Part shown: positions 1 through 7,736 of the stretch, in pieces
How positions within the stretch are numbered: position 1 is the first letter of the stretch
Layout: every line of letters starts with the position of its first letter
Assembly: GCA_903919215.1 (NCBI GenBank)
Contig: CAIXHI010000501.1
Location: 1 to 34,820, forward strand
Reading direction: 5' to 3'
From: an uncultured Acidimicrobiaceae bacterium
Lineage (GTDB): Bacteria; Actinomycetota; Acidimicrobiia; Acidimicrobiales; Ilumatobacteraceae
Length of the DNA stretch: 34,820 bases
Program-made: the position numbers and the translations under genes
Notes under the pieces: generated by a model
Told to the model about the DNA's origin: nothing
The model's input: the letters and a program-made list of their open reading frames with translations, nothing else
The model's database searches: none

Positions 1-1168
1 CCCCCGCCGGATACTCCCCCATCACCTCGGGCAGACCGCGCACCACCGTGGCTCCACGACCGGTGGAGAAACCCTTGCCAGATCCGCGTGGCCCTCGAGT
101 GTTGGCGCTGCCAGCGACCGGGGTGGGGAACATCGCTCCGCCGGGCCGGTCGAGGTTGCCGGTGACGATGTTCATCACATCGATCAGCCACGACGTCGCC
201 GTCCCGAAGGCGGCGCCCGCCACCCCTGCCGTCGTGGTTCCGATACGTCCGTAGATCGAGCCACTCGCCGCGGCTGCCAGATCGCGTGCCAGGCGGCGAG
301 TGTCGTCAGCGTCGATCCCCGTCGCGACTGCCACCGACTCGGGGGTGAACGGCGCGCAGGCCGCCACCACATCGGCGACGCCGGTGAGGTACTGCTCGAC
401 GTGCTCACCCGGCTCGATCAACCCGTCCTGAGCGAGTGCGGTCACCATCGCCGCCAGGAGCAACGGATCGGTACCTGGTCGAATCGCCAGCCACCGATCG
501 GCACCCTCGGCGGTGCGCGTCCGTCGCGGATCGATGACCACCACGGTGCCGCCGCGTGCGCGGATCGCCTCCAGGCGACCGGGGAAGTCGGGTGCGGTGC
601 ACAGGCTGCCATTCGAGGCATACGGGTTGGCACCCATCAACACCAGGAAGTCGGTGCGATCAAGGTCGGGGACGGGCACCGTTGCGGGACTGCCGAACAC
701 GTAGCCGGCCGCAACCTGACGAGGCATTTGGTCGACTGTCGACGCACTGAATCGACGGCGCGTGCCGAGTGCCTGCAGCAGCGATCGGTTGTAGAGCATC
801 GGCGAAAGGTTGTGAGCACAGGGATTCCCCATGTACACCCCGACCGACTCGCGGCCATGCTCACGGAACACCGCAGGAAGGCGGTCGGCAACCACTGCCC
901 AGGCCTCATCCCAGTCGACCTCGACGTGCACGCCGTCACGTTTCACCAGTGGCCGCCGCAGCCGGTCCGGGTCATCGTGCAGTTGGCGCAGCGTGCTGCC
1001 CTTCGGACAGAGAAAGCCCTTGCTGAACACATCGTCGCGGTCGCCGCGGATGCGCACCACGACGTCACCCTTCACAGTGATCTCCAGGCCGCAGCCTGCT
1101 TCGCACAGCGGACACGTGCGGTGTGCGACACGTGTGTCGCCGTCAACATGGTAAGGATCGGTGCCCAT
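1..1168 (-). CDS. Molybdopterin-dependent oxidoreductase (partial, runs off left edge)
   Basis: Reading the minus strand from the ATG at 1168 gives 389 uninterrupted codons to the window edge, so the 3' part is missing. The N-terminus carries a Mo/W-bisPGD enzyme [4Fe-4S] motif, C19-x2-C22-x3-C26-x27-C54 (CPLCEAGCG then FLCPKG). It is followed by typical family stretches such as MGNPCAHN, MGANPYASNG and VVVIDPRRT, the last being part of the cofactor-binding fold. The family (BisC/formate dehydrogenase/nitrate reductase-like) performs two-electron redox or hydration chemistry; the substrate cannot be told from this half. No Tat signal precedes the cysteines, so it is probably cytoplasmic. A GAGAGG element lies 10 nt before the ATG. 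Its start is only 20 bp from the start of the divergent RibD-like gene. Confidence 0.9.
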   Translation of the reverse strand, partial: MGTDPYHVDGDTRVAHRTCPLCEAGCGLEITVKGDVVVRIRGDRDDVFSKGFLCPKGSTLRQLHDDPDRLRRPLVKRDGVHVEVDWDEAWAVVADRLPAVFREHGRESVGVYMGNPCAHNLSPMLYNRSLLQALGTRRRFSASTVDQMPRQVAAGYVFGSPATVPVPDLDRTDFLVLMGANPYASNGSLCTAPDFPGRLEAIRARGGTVVVIDPRRTRTAEGADRWLAIRPGTDPLLLAAMVTALAQDGLIEPGEHVEQYLTGVADVVAACAPFTPESVAVATGIDADDTRRLARDLAAAASGSIYGRIGTTTAGVAGAAFGTATSWLIDVMNIVTGNLDRPGGAMFPTPVAGSANTRGPRGSGKGFSTGRGATVVRGLPEVMGEYPAG

Positions 1169-1188
1169 GAGGTGGCATCCTCTCATCA

Positions 1189-1860
1189 ATGCAGCGCCTG
1201 TTCCCCCACCCAGCTGACGACATCACATTACTCGAGGCCTATTCCGCCGAACGTCCGGGGAGCGCCGAACGCCCGTGGGTGTCGCTCTGCATGGTGTCCA
1301 GCCTCGACGGTTCCACGGTGGTGGATCACACCTCACGGGGATTGTCGAACCCCACCGATCAGGCACTGTTGCTCGTGCTGCGCTCGTTCGCCGACACGAT
1401 TCTGGTGGGCGCCGCCACCGTCCGCCACGAGAATTACGGACCTCCGAAAGCGGCGCACCAGCGCATCGCCGTCGTCAGCCGCAACGGGGACTTCGATTTC
1501 GACCTGCCGCTGTTCACCTCCGGCAAGGCGATCATCGTGTTGCCCGAGAACGCGCCGGCCGTTCCGGTGCCCTCGGTGCGCGCCGGCACCGACACGGTCG
1601 ACCTCGCGCTCGCCCTCAGCGCACTCGCCCGCGACTTCGGTAGCCGAATCATCCAGGCCGAGGGCGGCGCCACGTTGAACGGCATGCTCGTAGCCGCCGA
1701 CCTTGTCGACGAACTCAACCTCACCATCTCGCCACAGCTCAGCGGCGGCAACGGGTCACGGCTCACTGTTGGCGCACCGGCCTCCGCACAGCGCATGCGA
1801 CTCGCACACGTACTGGAAGACGACGGGTTCCTGTTCACCCGTTATCTGCGGGCACGCTGA
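1189..1860 (+). CDS. Pyrimidine reductase family protein (RibD C-terminal / DHFR-like domain)
   Basis: This 223-residue protein is a stand-alone RibD C-terminal domain. Visible family marks are the N-terminal strand CMVSSLDGSTVVD (about residues 34-46), the NADPH-contacting ILVGAATVRHENYGPP (about 71-86), and the C-terminal IIQAEGGATLNGMLVAADLVDELNLTISP. The family reduces the ribosylamino-pyrimidine intermediate of riboflavin or F420-type synthesis, but many actinobacterial stand-alone copies have no assigned substrate. No rib genes are nearby, so the role stays open. No good ribosome binding site is seen before the ATG at 1189. A weak -10-like CATCCT at 1176-1181 would place the transcript start at or beside the ATG, which would suit a leaderless message. 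Confidence 0.85.
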   Translation: MQRLFPHPADDITLLEAYSAERPGSAERPWVSLCMVSSLDGSTVVDHTSRGLSNPTDQALLLVLRSFADTILVGAATVRHENYGPPKAAHQRIAVVSRNGDFDFDLPLFTSGKAIIVLPENAPAVPVPSVRAGTDTVDLALALSALARDFGSRIIQAEGGATLNGMLVAADLVDELNLTISPQLSGGNGSRLTVGAPASAQRMRLAHVLEDDGFLFTRYLRAR

Positions 1861-1885
1861 GCGTCGCTGCCAAGCGCGTTCTGGG

Positions 1886-2734
1886 TCAGACGTTGGGGAT
1901 CATCTGCATGATCTCCACGACCGCGTCAGCATGCACTCTGGCCTGCTCCGCAGTCAGCGTCGCACCCAGTTCGATGATGAACGACATCGCCTCGGGCACC
2001 TTCTTGCGCACCCACGTGGCCGCCACACCCGTGTACTTCCCGCCGGTGACCGACACGTAATCCAGCCCCGTGAGTTGCGCGTACCGTTGACGCAGCGGCC
2101 CATCGCGCCCGGTGGTTGGACCCACCGTGTGCGCATCCTGGTGATACCAGAGTGTGAGCGTTGGATGGATCTGCAAAGCAAATGCCATGAAGGCCTGCGT
2201 CTCGGGTTCGCTCGCCGGACCACTCCCGCTGTACTGCCATTCACCAGGCCGTGCGATAGCCGTCCAGTCATGCGGAAAGTTGCGGTTCAGATCGACCTGG
2301 TTGCCGTTGCCGCGCACGTCGTTGGCCAGGCCATCCGGGTTGATCGCTGGCAGCAGCCACAGGTCGTAACCGTCCGGCAACGCCATGGTGCGCAGGTCAT
2401 CGAGGATCGCCAGCCCATCGTGCTCATTACCGTGGATGACGCCGACCACCAACACCACGATGCCTCCCGGAGTGCCCCGGTGGTACGCGGTGATCGGTCG
2501 CCCTTGGGCCGACGTACCGATCGTCGCTTCGCCGAGTACTCCCGGAATCGTGCTGGTCGTCGTCGCTGCACTCGTGGTCGCGGCCACGGTGGAGGTCGTC
2601 GATGTCGATGTCGTCGATGTCGATGTCGATGTCGTCGAAGTCGATGTCGGCGTCGCCGCGACGCCTCCCGACGTGGTGGTGCTGCACCCAGCGACCAACG
2701 CCACGACCAGCATGACGGAGGCTGCGCGCGTCAC
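1886..2734 (-). CDS. M14 family zinc carboxypeptidase-like lipoprotein
   Basis: This 282-residue protein starts with a lipoprotein signal (MTRAASVMLVVALVAGC, lipobox VAGC, Cys17) and a Thr/Ser-only linker at about residues 28-64. A metallocarboxypeptidase domain follows. The first zinc ligands are H101 and E104 in HGNEHDG, the third is H198 in LWYHQD, R141 and N150-R151 are substrate-anchoring residues in RGNGNQVDLNRN, and E255 in FIIELG is the candidate general base. All catalytic positions are therefore present. It is likely anchored outside the membrane and trims peptides, perhaps cell-wall peptides as in DD/LD-type M14 enzymes; that is inference. The ATG overlaps the nrdR stop by 4 bp, which suggests translational coupling with nrdR. 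Confidence 0.88.
   Translation of the reverse strand: MTRAASVMLVVALVAGCSTTTSGGVAATPTSTSTTSTSTSTTSTSTTSTVAATTSAATTTSTIPGVLGEATIGTSAQGRPITAYHRGTPGGIVVLVVGVIHGNEHDGLAILDDLRTMALPDGYDLWLLPAINPDGLANDVRGNGNQVDLNRNFPHDWTAIARPGEWQYSGSGPASEPETQAFMAFALQIHPTLTLWYHQDAHTVGPTTGRDGPLRQRYAQLTGLDYVSVTGGKYTGVAATWVRKKVPEAMSFIIELGATLTAEQARVHADAVVEIMQMIPNV
2595..2650. repeat. Hexamer-based repeat encoding the Ser/Thr linker
   Basis: The plus strand shows alternating GTCGAT and GTC units over about 55 bp. On the minus strand these are ACA/ACG and TCG codons that make the Thr-Ser linker of the M14 lipoprotein. Gain or loss of a 6-bp unit would change linker length without shifting the frame. Confidence 0.8.
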
Positions 2735-3189
2735 GATTCCTGCAGCTTCTTGAGCAACACCAGCTCCCGCTGGAAGTCGGCGGCAGCGTCGAAGCCTTTG
2801 TACACACTGGCAAAGCGCAGATAGGCGACCTCGTCGAGCCGCCGCAGACGATCGAGCACCTCGACGCCAATCAGTTGTGCCGGAACTTCCGGACCCTGCA
2901 GGCGCACTTCGTCCTCGACGGCCTCTCCGAGGTGATCGATCTGCTCCGTCGTCACCGGGCGGCCCTTACACGCGGCAGTCACCCCGGCGACGAGTTTGCT
3001 GCGGTCGAACGGCTCGCGCTGCCCGTTGCTCTTCACGACAGTGAGCGGCACCTCTTCGGCGCGTTCGTAGGTGGTGAAGCGATGGGTGCAGGCCACGCAC
3101 GACCGTCGCCGACGAATGGTGGTTCCCTCTTCGGCCTCGCGCGAATCGATCACTTTTGTGTCGTCCGCCAAACATTTCGGGCACCGCAT
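2731..3189 (-). CDS. nrdR: Transcriptional repressor NrdR
   Basis: The 152-residue product has the NrdR zinc ribbon at its N-terminus (C3, C6, C31, C34; MRCPKC and CVACTHRFTTYE) and an ATP-cone domain after it (VVKSNGQREPFDRSKLVAGV onward). NrdR senses ATP/dATP and represses ribonucleotide reductase operons. No nrd structural genes are in this window, so its targets lie elsewhere. It sits 45 bp downstream of the LysM gene and overlaps the M14 gene by 4 bp, so all three are probably co-transcribed from the lexA-facing promoter region. If so, nrdR would partly follow the DNA-damage response. Length and motifs are normal. Confidence 0.97.
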   Translation of the reverse strand: MRCPKCLADDTKVIDSREAEEGTTIRRRRSCVACTHRFTTYERAEEVPLTVVKSNGQREPFDRSKLVAGVTAACKGRPVTTEQIDHLGEAVEDEVRLQGPEVPAQLIGVEVLDRLRRLDEVAYLRFASVYKGFDAAADFQRELVLLKKLQES

Positions 3190-3234
3190 GGCCAGTCACG
3201 CTACAGCGCGAGCGGCGCAGCATCCCGTCGAGCA

Positions 3235-3624
3235 TCACGGCAACGTGATCGCTTGGCCGATCTGAACGGAGGAACCGTGGTTGACCGACATGAGCGCATC
3301 GAGGTAATCGGCCTGGGAGTACTGATCGTGGAACCGCTGCGCAATGGACCACAGCGTGTCGCCGGACTGCGCCACGTACACGTGCGCGGCGTGTGCCGGG
3401 CGAACCGTGGAGGCGGAGGCAGGATCGCCCCCACGGTTCGCCAGGACGCTGCCGGCGCCGAGCCATACGACGACGACGATGGTGACGAGCACCAACGACA
3501 CCAGGAGGCGTCGGCGCACGAAGAGCTCCACGCTCGGGCGGCCGGCGGCCATCCGCGGCGGAACGACCACCGTGTACGGAACGACCACCGTGTACGGAGC
3601 GAGATTTGCTGCCGTGGTTGCCAT
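3235..3624 (-). CDS. LysM-domain membrane protein, probable SOS cell-division suppressor
   Basis: This 129-residue protein has a cytoplasmic N-terminus, one membrane helix at about residues 37-60 (RRRLLVSLVLVTIVVVVWLGAG), a short linker, and one LysM domain at about 82-129 (VYVAQSGDTLWSIAQRF). Its place back to back with lexA matches YneA of Bacillus and the LysM protein Rv2719c of mycobacteria, damage-induced proteins that delay division. Two LexA boxes (3683-3694 and 3698-3709) lie on its side of the intergenic region. GGAAGGA precedes the ATG at good distance. The N-terminal region contains the six-residue unit YTVVVP twice, made by an exact 18-bp tandem duplication. The function as a division suppressor is inferred from domain and position. 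Confidence 0.85.
   Translation of the reverse strand: MATTAANLAPYTVVVPYTVVVPPRMAAGRPSVELFVRRRLLVSLVLVTIVVVVWLGAGSVLANRGGDPASASTVRPAHAAHVYVAQSGDTLWSIAQRFHDQYSQADYLDALMSVNHGSSVQIGQAITLP
3561..3596. repeat. Exact 18-bp tandem duplication inside the LysM gene
   Basis: Copies at 3561-3578 and 3579-3596 are identical. They encode YTVVVP twice in the N-terminal cytoplasmic segment just before the membrane helix of the LysM protein. Perfect identity suggests a young duplication or ongoing copy-number change, always in frame. Confidence 0.9.
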
Positions 3625-3682
3625 GGTGTCGATGTCCTTCCGGTGCCTGAGGGCCCAAGTGTGGGTGGAGCGCCGTCCGACC

Positions 3683-3803
3683 GAACAGGTGTTGGTCGAA
3701 CAACTGTTCGCAGTCTGGCCGAACAGCCGTTCGATGTCAACCTCTGGGCGAACATTTGTTGCACGAACGGGTGTTTGACCGATTCCCCGAACGCGTGTAC
3801 GCT
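3683..3803. promoter_or_regulatory. Cluster of LexA (SOS) boxes with the lexA promoter
   Basis: Six GAAC-N4-GTTC type sites are visible. Perfect ones are at 3698-3709 (GAACAACTGTTC) and 3721-3732 (GAACAGCCGTTC). Sites with one mismatch in the eight fixed bases are at 3683-3694, 3750-3761, 3765-3776 and 3789-3800. A plus-strand promoter for lexA can be read as TTGACC (3775-3780), a 17-bp spacer and TACGCT (3798-3803). Six bases after the -10 comes the A of the lexA ATG (3810), so the lexA message is probably leaderless. The last two boxes touch the -35 and fill the spacer, and the first two flank the LysM side. GAAC-N4-GTTC is the established Gram-positive LexA operator core. Confidence 0.85.
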
Positions 3804-3809
3804 GCGCCC

Positions 3810-4439
3810 ATGGCCGAAAAGCTCACCGACCGCCAACGCGGCATCCTCGACATGATCGAAACCAGCATGCGCGAGCGGGGCTATCCCCCCAGCGTGCGTG
3901 AAATCGGTGAGGCCGTTGGCCTCACCTCCCCCTCCACAGTGCACAGCCACCTGGCCACACTGCAGCGGCTCGGTTATCTCAAGCGCGACCCAACCAAGCC
4001 GCGTGCCATCGAGGTGCGCTTCGACCCGTCATCGGGTGCCGCCATCGAGCGCCGCCCGGTGCGCCATGTGCCCCTCGTTGGCGATGTTGCCGCTGGCACC
4101 GACGTGCTGGCACAAGAGAACGTCGAGGAGTTGTTCCCCCTGCCGGAGGACTTCACCGGTACCGGCGACTTGTTCATGCTGCGTGTCCGCGGCGACTCGA
4201 TGATCGAGGTCGGCATCATGGACGGCGACTTCGTGGTTGCCCGCGCACAGACCACCGCGGAGAACGGCGAGATCGTCATCGCCGGCATCCCCGGTGAAGA
4301 GGCGACGGTGAAGACCTATCAGCGCAAGGGCCACACGGTCACGCTGATCCCGTCCAACTCGCGGCTCCAGCCGATGGTGTTCACCGACGGCGAAGTGCAG
4401 ATCTTCGGTCGTGTCGTCACCGTGATGCGCCGCCTCTGA
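3810..4439 (+). CDS. lexA: LexA repressor
   Basis: The 209-residue product has an N-terminal winged helix (residues 1-65, MAEKLTDRQRGILDMIE onward) and a C-terminal S24 self-cleavage domain. The scissile Ala95-Gly96 bond is in GDVAAGTD, the catalytic Ser130 in RGDSM, and Lys168 in ATVKTY. RecA filaments stimulate cleavage, which derepresses the SOS genes. The longer reading frame to 3756 was rejected because it would turn several LexA boxes and the promoter into coding sequence. The start at 3810 lies exactly where a leaderless transcript from the promoter at 3775-3803 would begin. It is convergent with the membrane-protein gene at 4460. Confidence 0.97.
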   Translation: MAEKLTDRQRGILDMIETSMRERGYPPSVREIGEAVGLTSPSTVHSHLATLQRLGYLKRDPTKPRAIEVRFDPSSGAAIERRPVRHVPLVGDVAAGTDVLAQENVEELFPLPEDFTGTGDLFMLRVRGDSMIEVGIMDGDFVVARAQTTAENGEIVIAGIPGEEATVKTYQRKGHTVTLIPSNSRLQPMVFTDGEVQIFGRVVTVMRRL

Positions 4440-4459
4440 ACCAGAGCGTTCACCACCTG

Positions 4460-5248
4460 CTACTGCTGCGGTGCTCCCCAACCCGGCCCACTGGGTGGGG
4501 CGGGGGGCGCCGACGGCGGTGACGGAGGCGGAGGAGCTGGCGCGAAACCAGGTACCGGCTGGTACCGCGGCACACCAGGCTGTGCGGGCCACGACCCTGC
4601 GGGCGCGGCTGGCTGCCATGCGGGTGCTGGCGCGGCTGTTCCACCGCCAGCGCGACGGCCCAGCAGCAACACCAACAGGCCGAGCACCACACCGGCTGCT
4701 GCGGCGATGATGCCACCGGTCTTCATCATGTTGCTGTCGGCTTGCGGATCGCCACCAACGGCGATGGCAAAGTCAGATGACTCGCTGGCCACCGTCAGTC
4801 GGTACGTACCCGTGCTGTCGATGCGCGCCGTCTGGTAGGCCTCGCCGGCGAAGTCGCCGGCGCTGTACGTCGTGCTGCCGGCATCGGACAGACTGACGTC
4901 GTTCCCGTCCGGATCGGTGAGCGTCAACGCGACCGTCGGCATGTCGCTGCGGTTGTAACTCGAGCCGTTCCCGGCGCAGTCGCCACCGACGTCGCCGACG
5001 TGCCCTTTCGTCTCGATGTAGAACGTGAACTCGGTCGACTTGTCGAACTCGAGCGTGGTGGTGCATCCGGCTGGAGCGCGGGCGAACTTCTTCACCGTCT
5101 CCTCCTCCGTCGACCCACTGAGCCCAATCAGCGCTACGCCGACACCGCCACCGACGACGATCAGCGCGAGGCCGATCATCAGCGAACGCTTGCCCTTGCT
5201 GGGTGGCGGCGCCACGGCGCCCATCGGTGGTTGCGGTTGGTAGGACAT
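4460..5248 (-). CDS. Membrane protein with extracytoplasmic domain and proline-rich tail, unknown function
   Basis: I do not recognise this 262-residue protein. It has a short Pro-rich N-terminus, a first membrane helix at about residues 22-43 (SLMIGLALIVVGGGVGVALIGL) and an exposed region of about 130 residues. That region contains two cysteines and strand-like stretches (TVALTLTDPDGNDVSL; TGTYRLTVA) resembling bacterial pre-peptidase C-terminal type beta domains. A second helix lies at about 174-195, and a cytoplasmic tail of some 65 residues is dominated by Pro, Ala and Gly. Its ATG overlaps the dapC stop by one base, so it is the last gene of the miaB-dapC operon. A cell-envelope role is only a guess. 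Confidence 0.75.
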   Translation of the reverse strand: MSYQPQPPMGAVAPPPSKGKRSLMIGLALIVVGGGVGVALIGLSGSTEEETVKKFARAPAGCTTTLEFDKSTEFTFYIETKGHVGDVGGDCAGNGSSYNRSDMPTVALTLTDPDGNDVSLSDAGSTTYSAGDFAGEAYQTARIDSTGTYRLTVASESSDFAIAVGGDPQADSNMMKTGGIIAAAAGVVLGLLVLLLGRRAGGGTAAPAPAWQPAAPAGSWPAQPGVPRYQPVPGFAPAPPPPSPPSAPPAPPSGPGWGAPQQ

Positions 5249-6363
5249 CAGCGCACCCCCAGTCGCGTCGCGACGAGTTCGATTCGGTCGTCAGGTTGTA
5301 CCACGGCGGCGCGCACGTTGTGTGAACCGCCTGCTCCATAGAAGTCGCCGGGGCTGACGATCGCCCCACCGTCACGAGCCAGACGCTCCGCGAATTCCCA
5401 TCCGTCATGGGCGTCGAACCACAAATAGAAGCCGCCAGCGGGAAGCTCGATAGGGAGCCCGGACCACGCCGACAACACGTGCGCCAACCGCTCGAGGCGG
5501 TGGCGATACCGGGCGCGCTGCGCCACCACGTGCTCCTCGTCGCCGAGCGCCACCACACCGGCGGCCTGCGCCGGGCCAGGCACCATCATCCCAACGTGCT
5601 TGCGCACTTCCTTCAAGTAGTGCACCAACTCTGCGTCGCCGGCATAGAACCCAACTCTCACACCGGCCAGGTTGGAGCGTTTCGATAACGAATGCACAGC
5701 AACCACGCCGTCGAGGCCGGAGTGCAGGATGGTGCTCGGCGGAGCGTCCCAGGTGAAGTCGATGTAGCACTCATCGCTGAACACCGGCACGTCACGCGCC
5801 CGACCCCATGCGGCCGCAGCCGCGAGGTCGGTGAGTGCCCCGGTGGGATTCGACGGACTGTTGACCCACAGCATCAGCGCGCGAGCGGCGTCGGACGGGT
5901 CGATTGCGGACAGATCGAGGCCGCCATCGGCAGCCGCTGGCACCGGCACAGCGCGGCACCCGGCGAGGGTTGCCCCCATCTCGTAGGTCGGGTAGGCAAC
6001 TGCCGGGTAGAGCACCGTGTCGCGCGACGGAGTGCGCAGTTTCAAGAACTGCGGTGTCGTCGCCACGAACTCCTTGGTACCGACGCAGGCGGCCACTTGG
6101 GCCAACGGGACGTCCACCCCAAGACGTCGCTGGAACCACCCGCGGATGGCAGCGCGCAGTGGTTCTCCGCCGATGCTGGCGGGGTACCCACGCTCCGCAT
6201 TGCTGTGTGACAGTGCTTCCACCACTGCCGCCAGCGGAGGATCGCACGGGGTGCCGATGGACAAGTCGACAACACCACCGGGCAGCGCCGCAGCGAGCGG
6301 AATCAGGCGGTCGAGACGGTCGTAGGGGTACGGCGGCGGGACGAAGCCCTGTGGATCCTTCAT
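5248..6363 (-). CDS. dapC: Succinyldiaminopimelate transaminase
   Basis: This fold-type I PLP aminotransferase (371 residues from the chosen ATG) reads like the actinobacterial DapC group: FVPPPYPYDRL at the start, VDLSIGTPCDPP, NSPSNPTG, DECYIDF, and the Schiff-base Lys228 in HSLSKRSN. It converts N-succinyl-2-amino-6-oxopimelate and glutamate to succinyl-diaminopimelate in the lysine and peptidoglycan pathway. That fits dapF two genes upstream. I chose the ATG at 6363 because GGGGGA lies just before it and family homology starts there. A GTG at 6414, overlapping the hflX stop by 4 bp, would add 17 residues and cannot be excluded. Confidence 0.88.
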   Translation of the reverse strand: MKDPQGFVPPPYPYDRLDRLIPLAAALPGGVVDLSIGTPCDPPLAAVVEALSHSNAERGYPASIGGEPLRAAIRGWFQRRLGVDVPLAQVAACVGTKEFVATTPQFLKLRTPSRDTVLYPAVAYPTYEMGATLAGCRAVPVPAAADGGLDLSAIDPSDAARALMLWVNSPSNPTGALTDLAAAAAWGRARDVPVFSDECYIDFTWDAPPSTILHSGLDGVVAVHSLSKRSNLAGVRVGFYAGDAELVHYLKEVRKHVGMMVPGPAQAAGVVALGDEEHVVAQRARYRHRLERLAHVLSAWSGLPIELPAGGFYLWFDAHDGWEFAERLARDGGAIVSPGDFYGAGGSHNVRAAVVQPDDRIELVATRLGVR

Positions 6364-6410
6364 ACGTCCCCCATCCTGCCCGATCAACGAACCCAGCGCC
6401 GACTGCAGCG

Positions 6411-7715
6411 TCACTCAGGTAGGACGCGGAACTCCGCCAGACGACCAGCGGAGGCGTCCGAGAGGCGGGCGCGCACGCGCACGCCGTCGGTGTCGTGGAA
6501 CGTGCTGACCACCTCACCCTCACGATGGATCGCGGCCAGCACGTCACCACGTTCGTAGGGCACCACGAGTTCCACTACCGCCGTGATCGCCCGCAGACGG
6601 TCGGCGAGCACCCTCATGAACATGTCGATGTGTTCACCGGTGCGGGCGCTGACGGCGACCGACCCAGGGTGCCGCGCCACGAGGTCGGCGGCGACCTCAG
6701 GAGCCACATCGGCCTTGTTGAACACCAACAGGTCGGGCACCTGGATCGCATCGATCTCGACGAGGACCTCCCGGACCGCAGCAATCTGCCCTTCCGGATC
6801 TGGGGCTGCGCAGTCGACGACATGCACGAGGAAGTCGGCGTTGCTGGCGACCTCAAGAGTGCTCTTGAAGGCCTCGACAAGACCATGCGGCAGGCGGCGC
6901 ACGAACCCCACCGTGTCGGTGAGGAGCACCGGCTCGCCACCGGGCAGCGCAAGTCGGCGGGTGGTCGGGTCGAGTGTGGCGAACAGACGGTCTTCGACCA
7001 GGACGCCGGCCTGCGTCAGTTGGTTCAGCAATGTGGACTTTCCGGCGTTCGTGTAGCCGACGATGGTGACCGCCGCCAGCCCGCTTCGACTTCGGCTCTT
7101 GCGCTGAAGATCGCGAGTGTGCTGCAGCTCGCGCAGGTCGGACTCCAGTTTGCTGATCCGCCGCATGATGCGCCGACGGTCGACTTCCAACTTCGTCTCG
7201 CCGCTACCGAAGCGACTGCCCACACCACCGCGTTGCTGCGACAGCTTGGCGTTTGCTCCGCGGCGCAGACGTGGCAGTCGGTAGCGCAGCAGGGCCAGTT
7301 CGACCTGCGCCTTACCCTCCAACGTGTGTGCGTTCTGCGCGAAGATGTCGAGAATCACGGCCGTGCGGTCGAGCGCTGTGCGACCGAGCAACTTCTCCAG
7401 GTTGTACTGCTGAGCCGGCGCCAGCTCATTGTCGAACACCACTGTGTCGGCGTCGACAGCCAGACACAGGTCGCGTAGCTCCTCGGCCTTGCCCTTGCCG
7501 ATGTACCAGGTGTGGTCGGGCGAATCTCGCCGCTGCATCATCCGGCCGGCCTCATCTGCCCCGGCGGTGTCGATCAGCAACGCCAGTTCGTCCAGGCCCA
7601 TTTCGGTGTCGTTGTCGTTGCGACCCGGCAACGTGACTCCCACGATGACGATTCGCTCGCGCTTGGTGCGCTCGATGAGCGTCGCACCGAGTGCTTCGTT
7701 GTAGGGAGAGTTCAT
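6411..7715 (-). CDS. hflX: GTPase HflX
   Basis: The 434-residue protein has the HflX N-terminal domain with the glycine-rich TWYIGKGKAEEL and DNELAPAQQYNLE, a coiled segment with the basic RLPRLRRGANAKLSQQRGG, and a GTPase domain. G1 is at 220-228 (GYTNAGKST), followed by DTVGFVRRLPHGLVEAF (G3) and NKAD (G4). HflX binds the large ribosomal subunit and splits stalled ribosomes under stress; mycobacterial homologs affect antibiotic tolerance. It follows dapF by 21 bp in the miaB-miaA-dapF-hflX-dapC operon. Length and motifs are ordinary. Confidence 0.96.
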   Translation of the reverse strand: MNSPYNEALGATLIERTKRERIVIVGVTLPGRNDNDTEMGLDELALLIDTAGADEAGRMMQRRDSPDHTWYIGKGKAEELRDLCLAVDADTVVFDNELAPAQQYNLEKLLGRTALDRTAVILDIFAQNAHTLEGKAQVELALLRYRLPRLRRGANAKLSQQRGGVGSRFGSGETKLEVDRRRIMRRISKLESDLRELQHTRDLQRKSRSRSGLAAVTIVGYTNAGKSTLLNQLTQAGVLVEDRLFATLDPTTRRLALPGGEPVLLTDTVGFVRRLPHGLVEAFKSTLEVASNADFLVHVVDCAAPDPEGQIAAVREVLVEIDAIQVPDLLVFNKADVAPEVAADLVARHPGSVAVSARTGEHIDMFMRVLADRLRAITAVVELVVPYERGDVLAAIHREGEVVSTFHDTDGVRVRARLSDASAGRLAEFRVLPE

Positions 7716-7736
7716 CGAGTGCGCCTTTGCACCGGG

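Noticed and set aside
401..1678. Plus-strand open frame of 425 codons
   Set aside because: It runs antisense through the molybdopterin gene and into the RibD-like gene in another frame; its composition is that of a codon-bias shadow.
3756..3809. Extended N-terminus of lexA
   Set aside because: It would place LexA boxes and the promoter in coding sequence; LexA homology begins at 3810.
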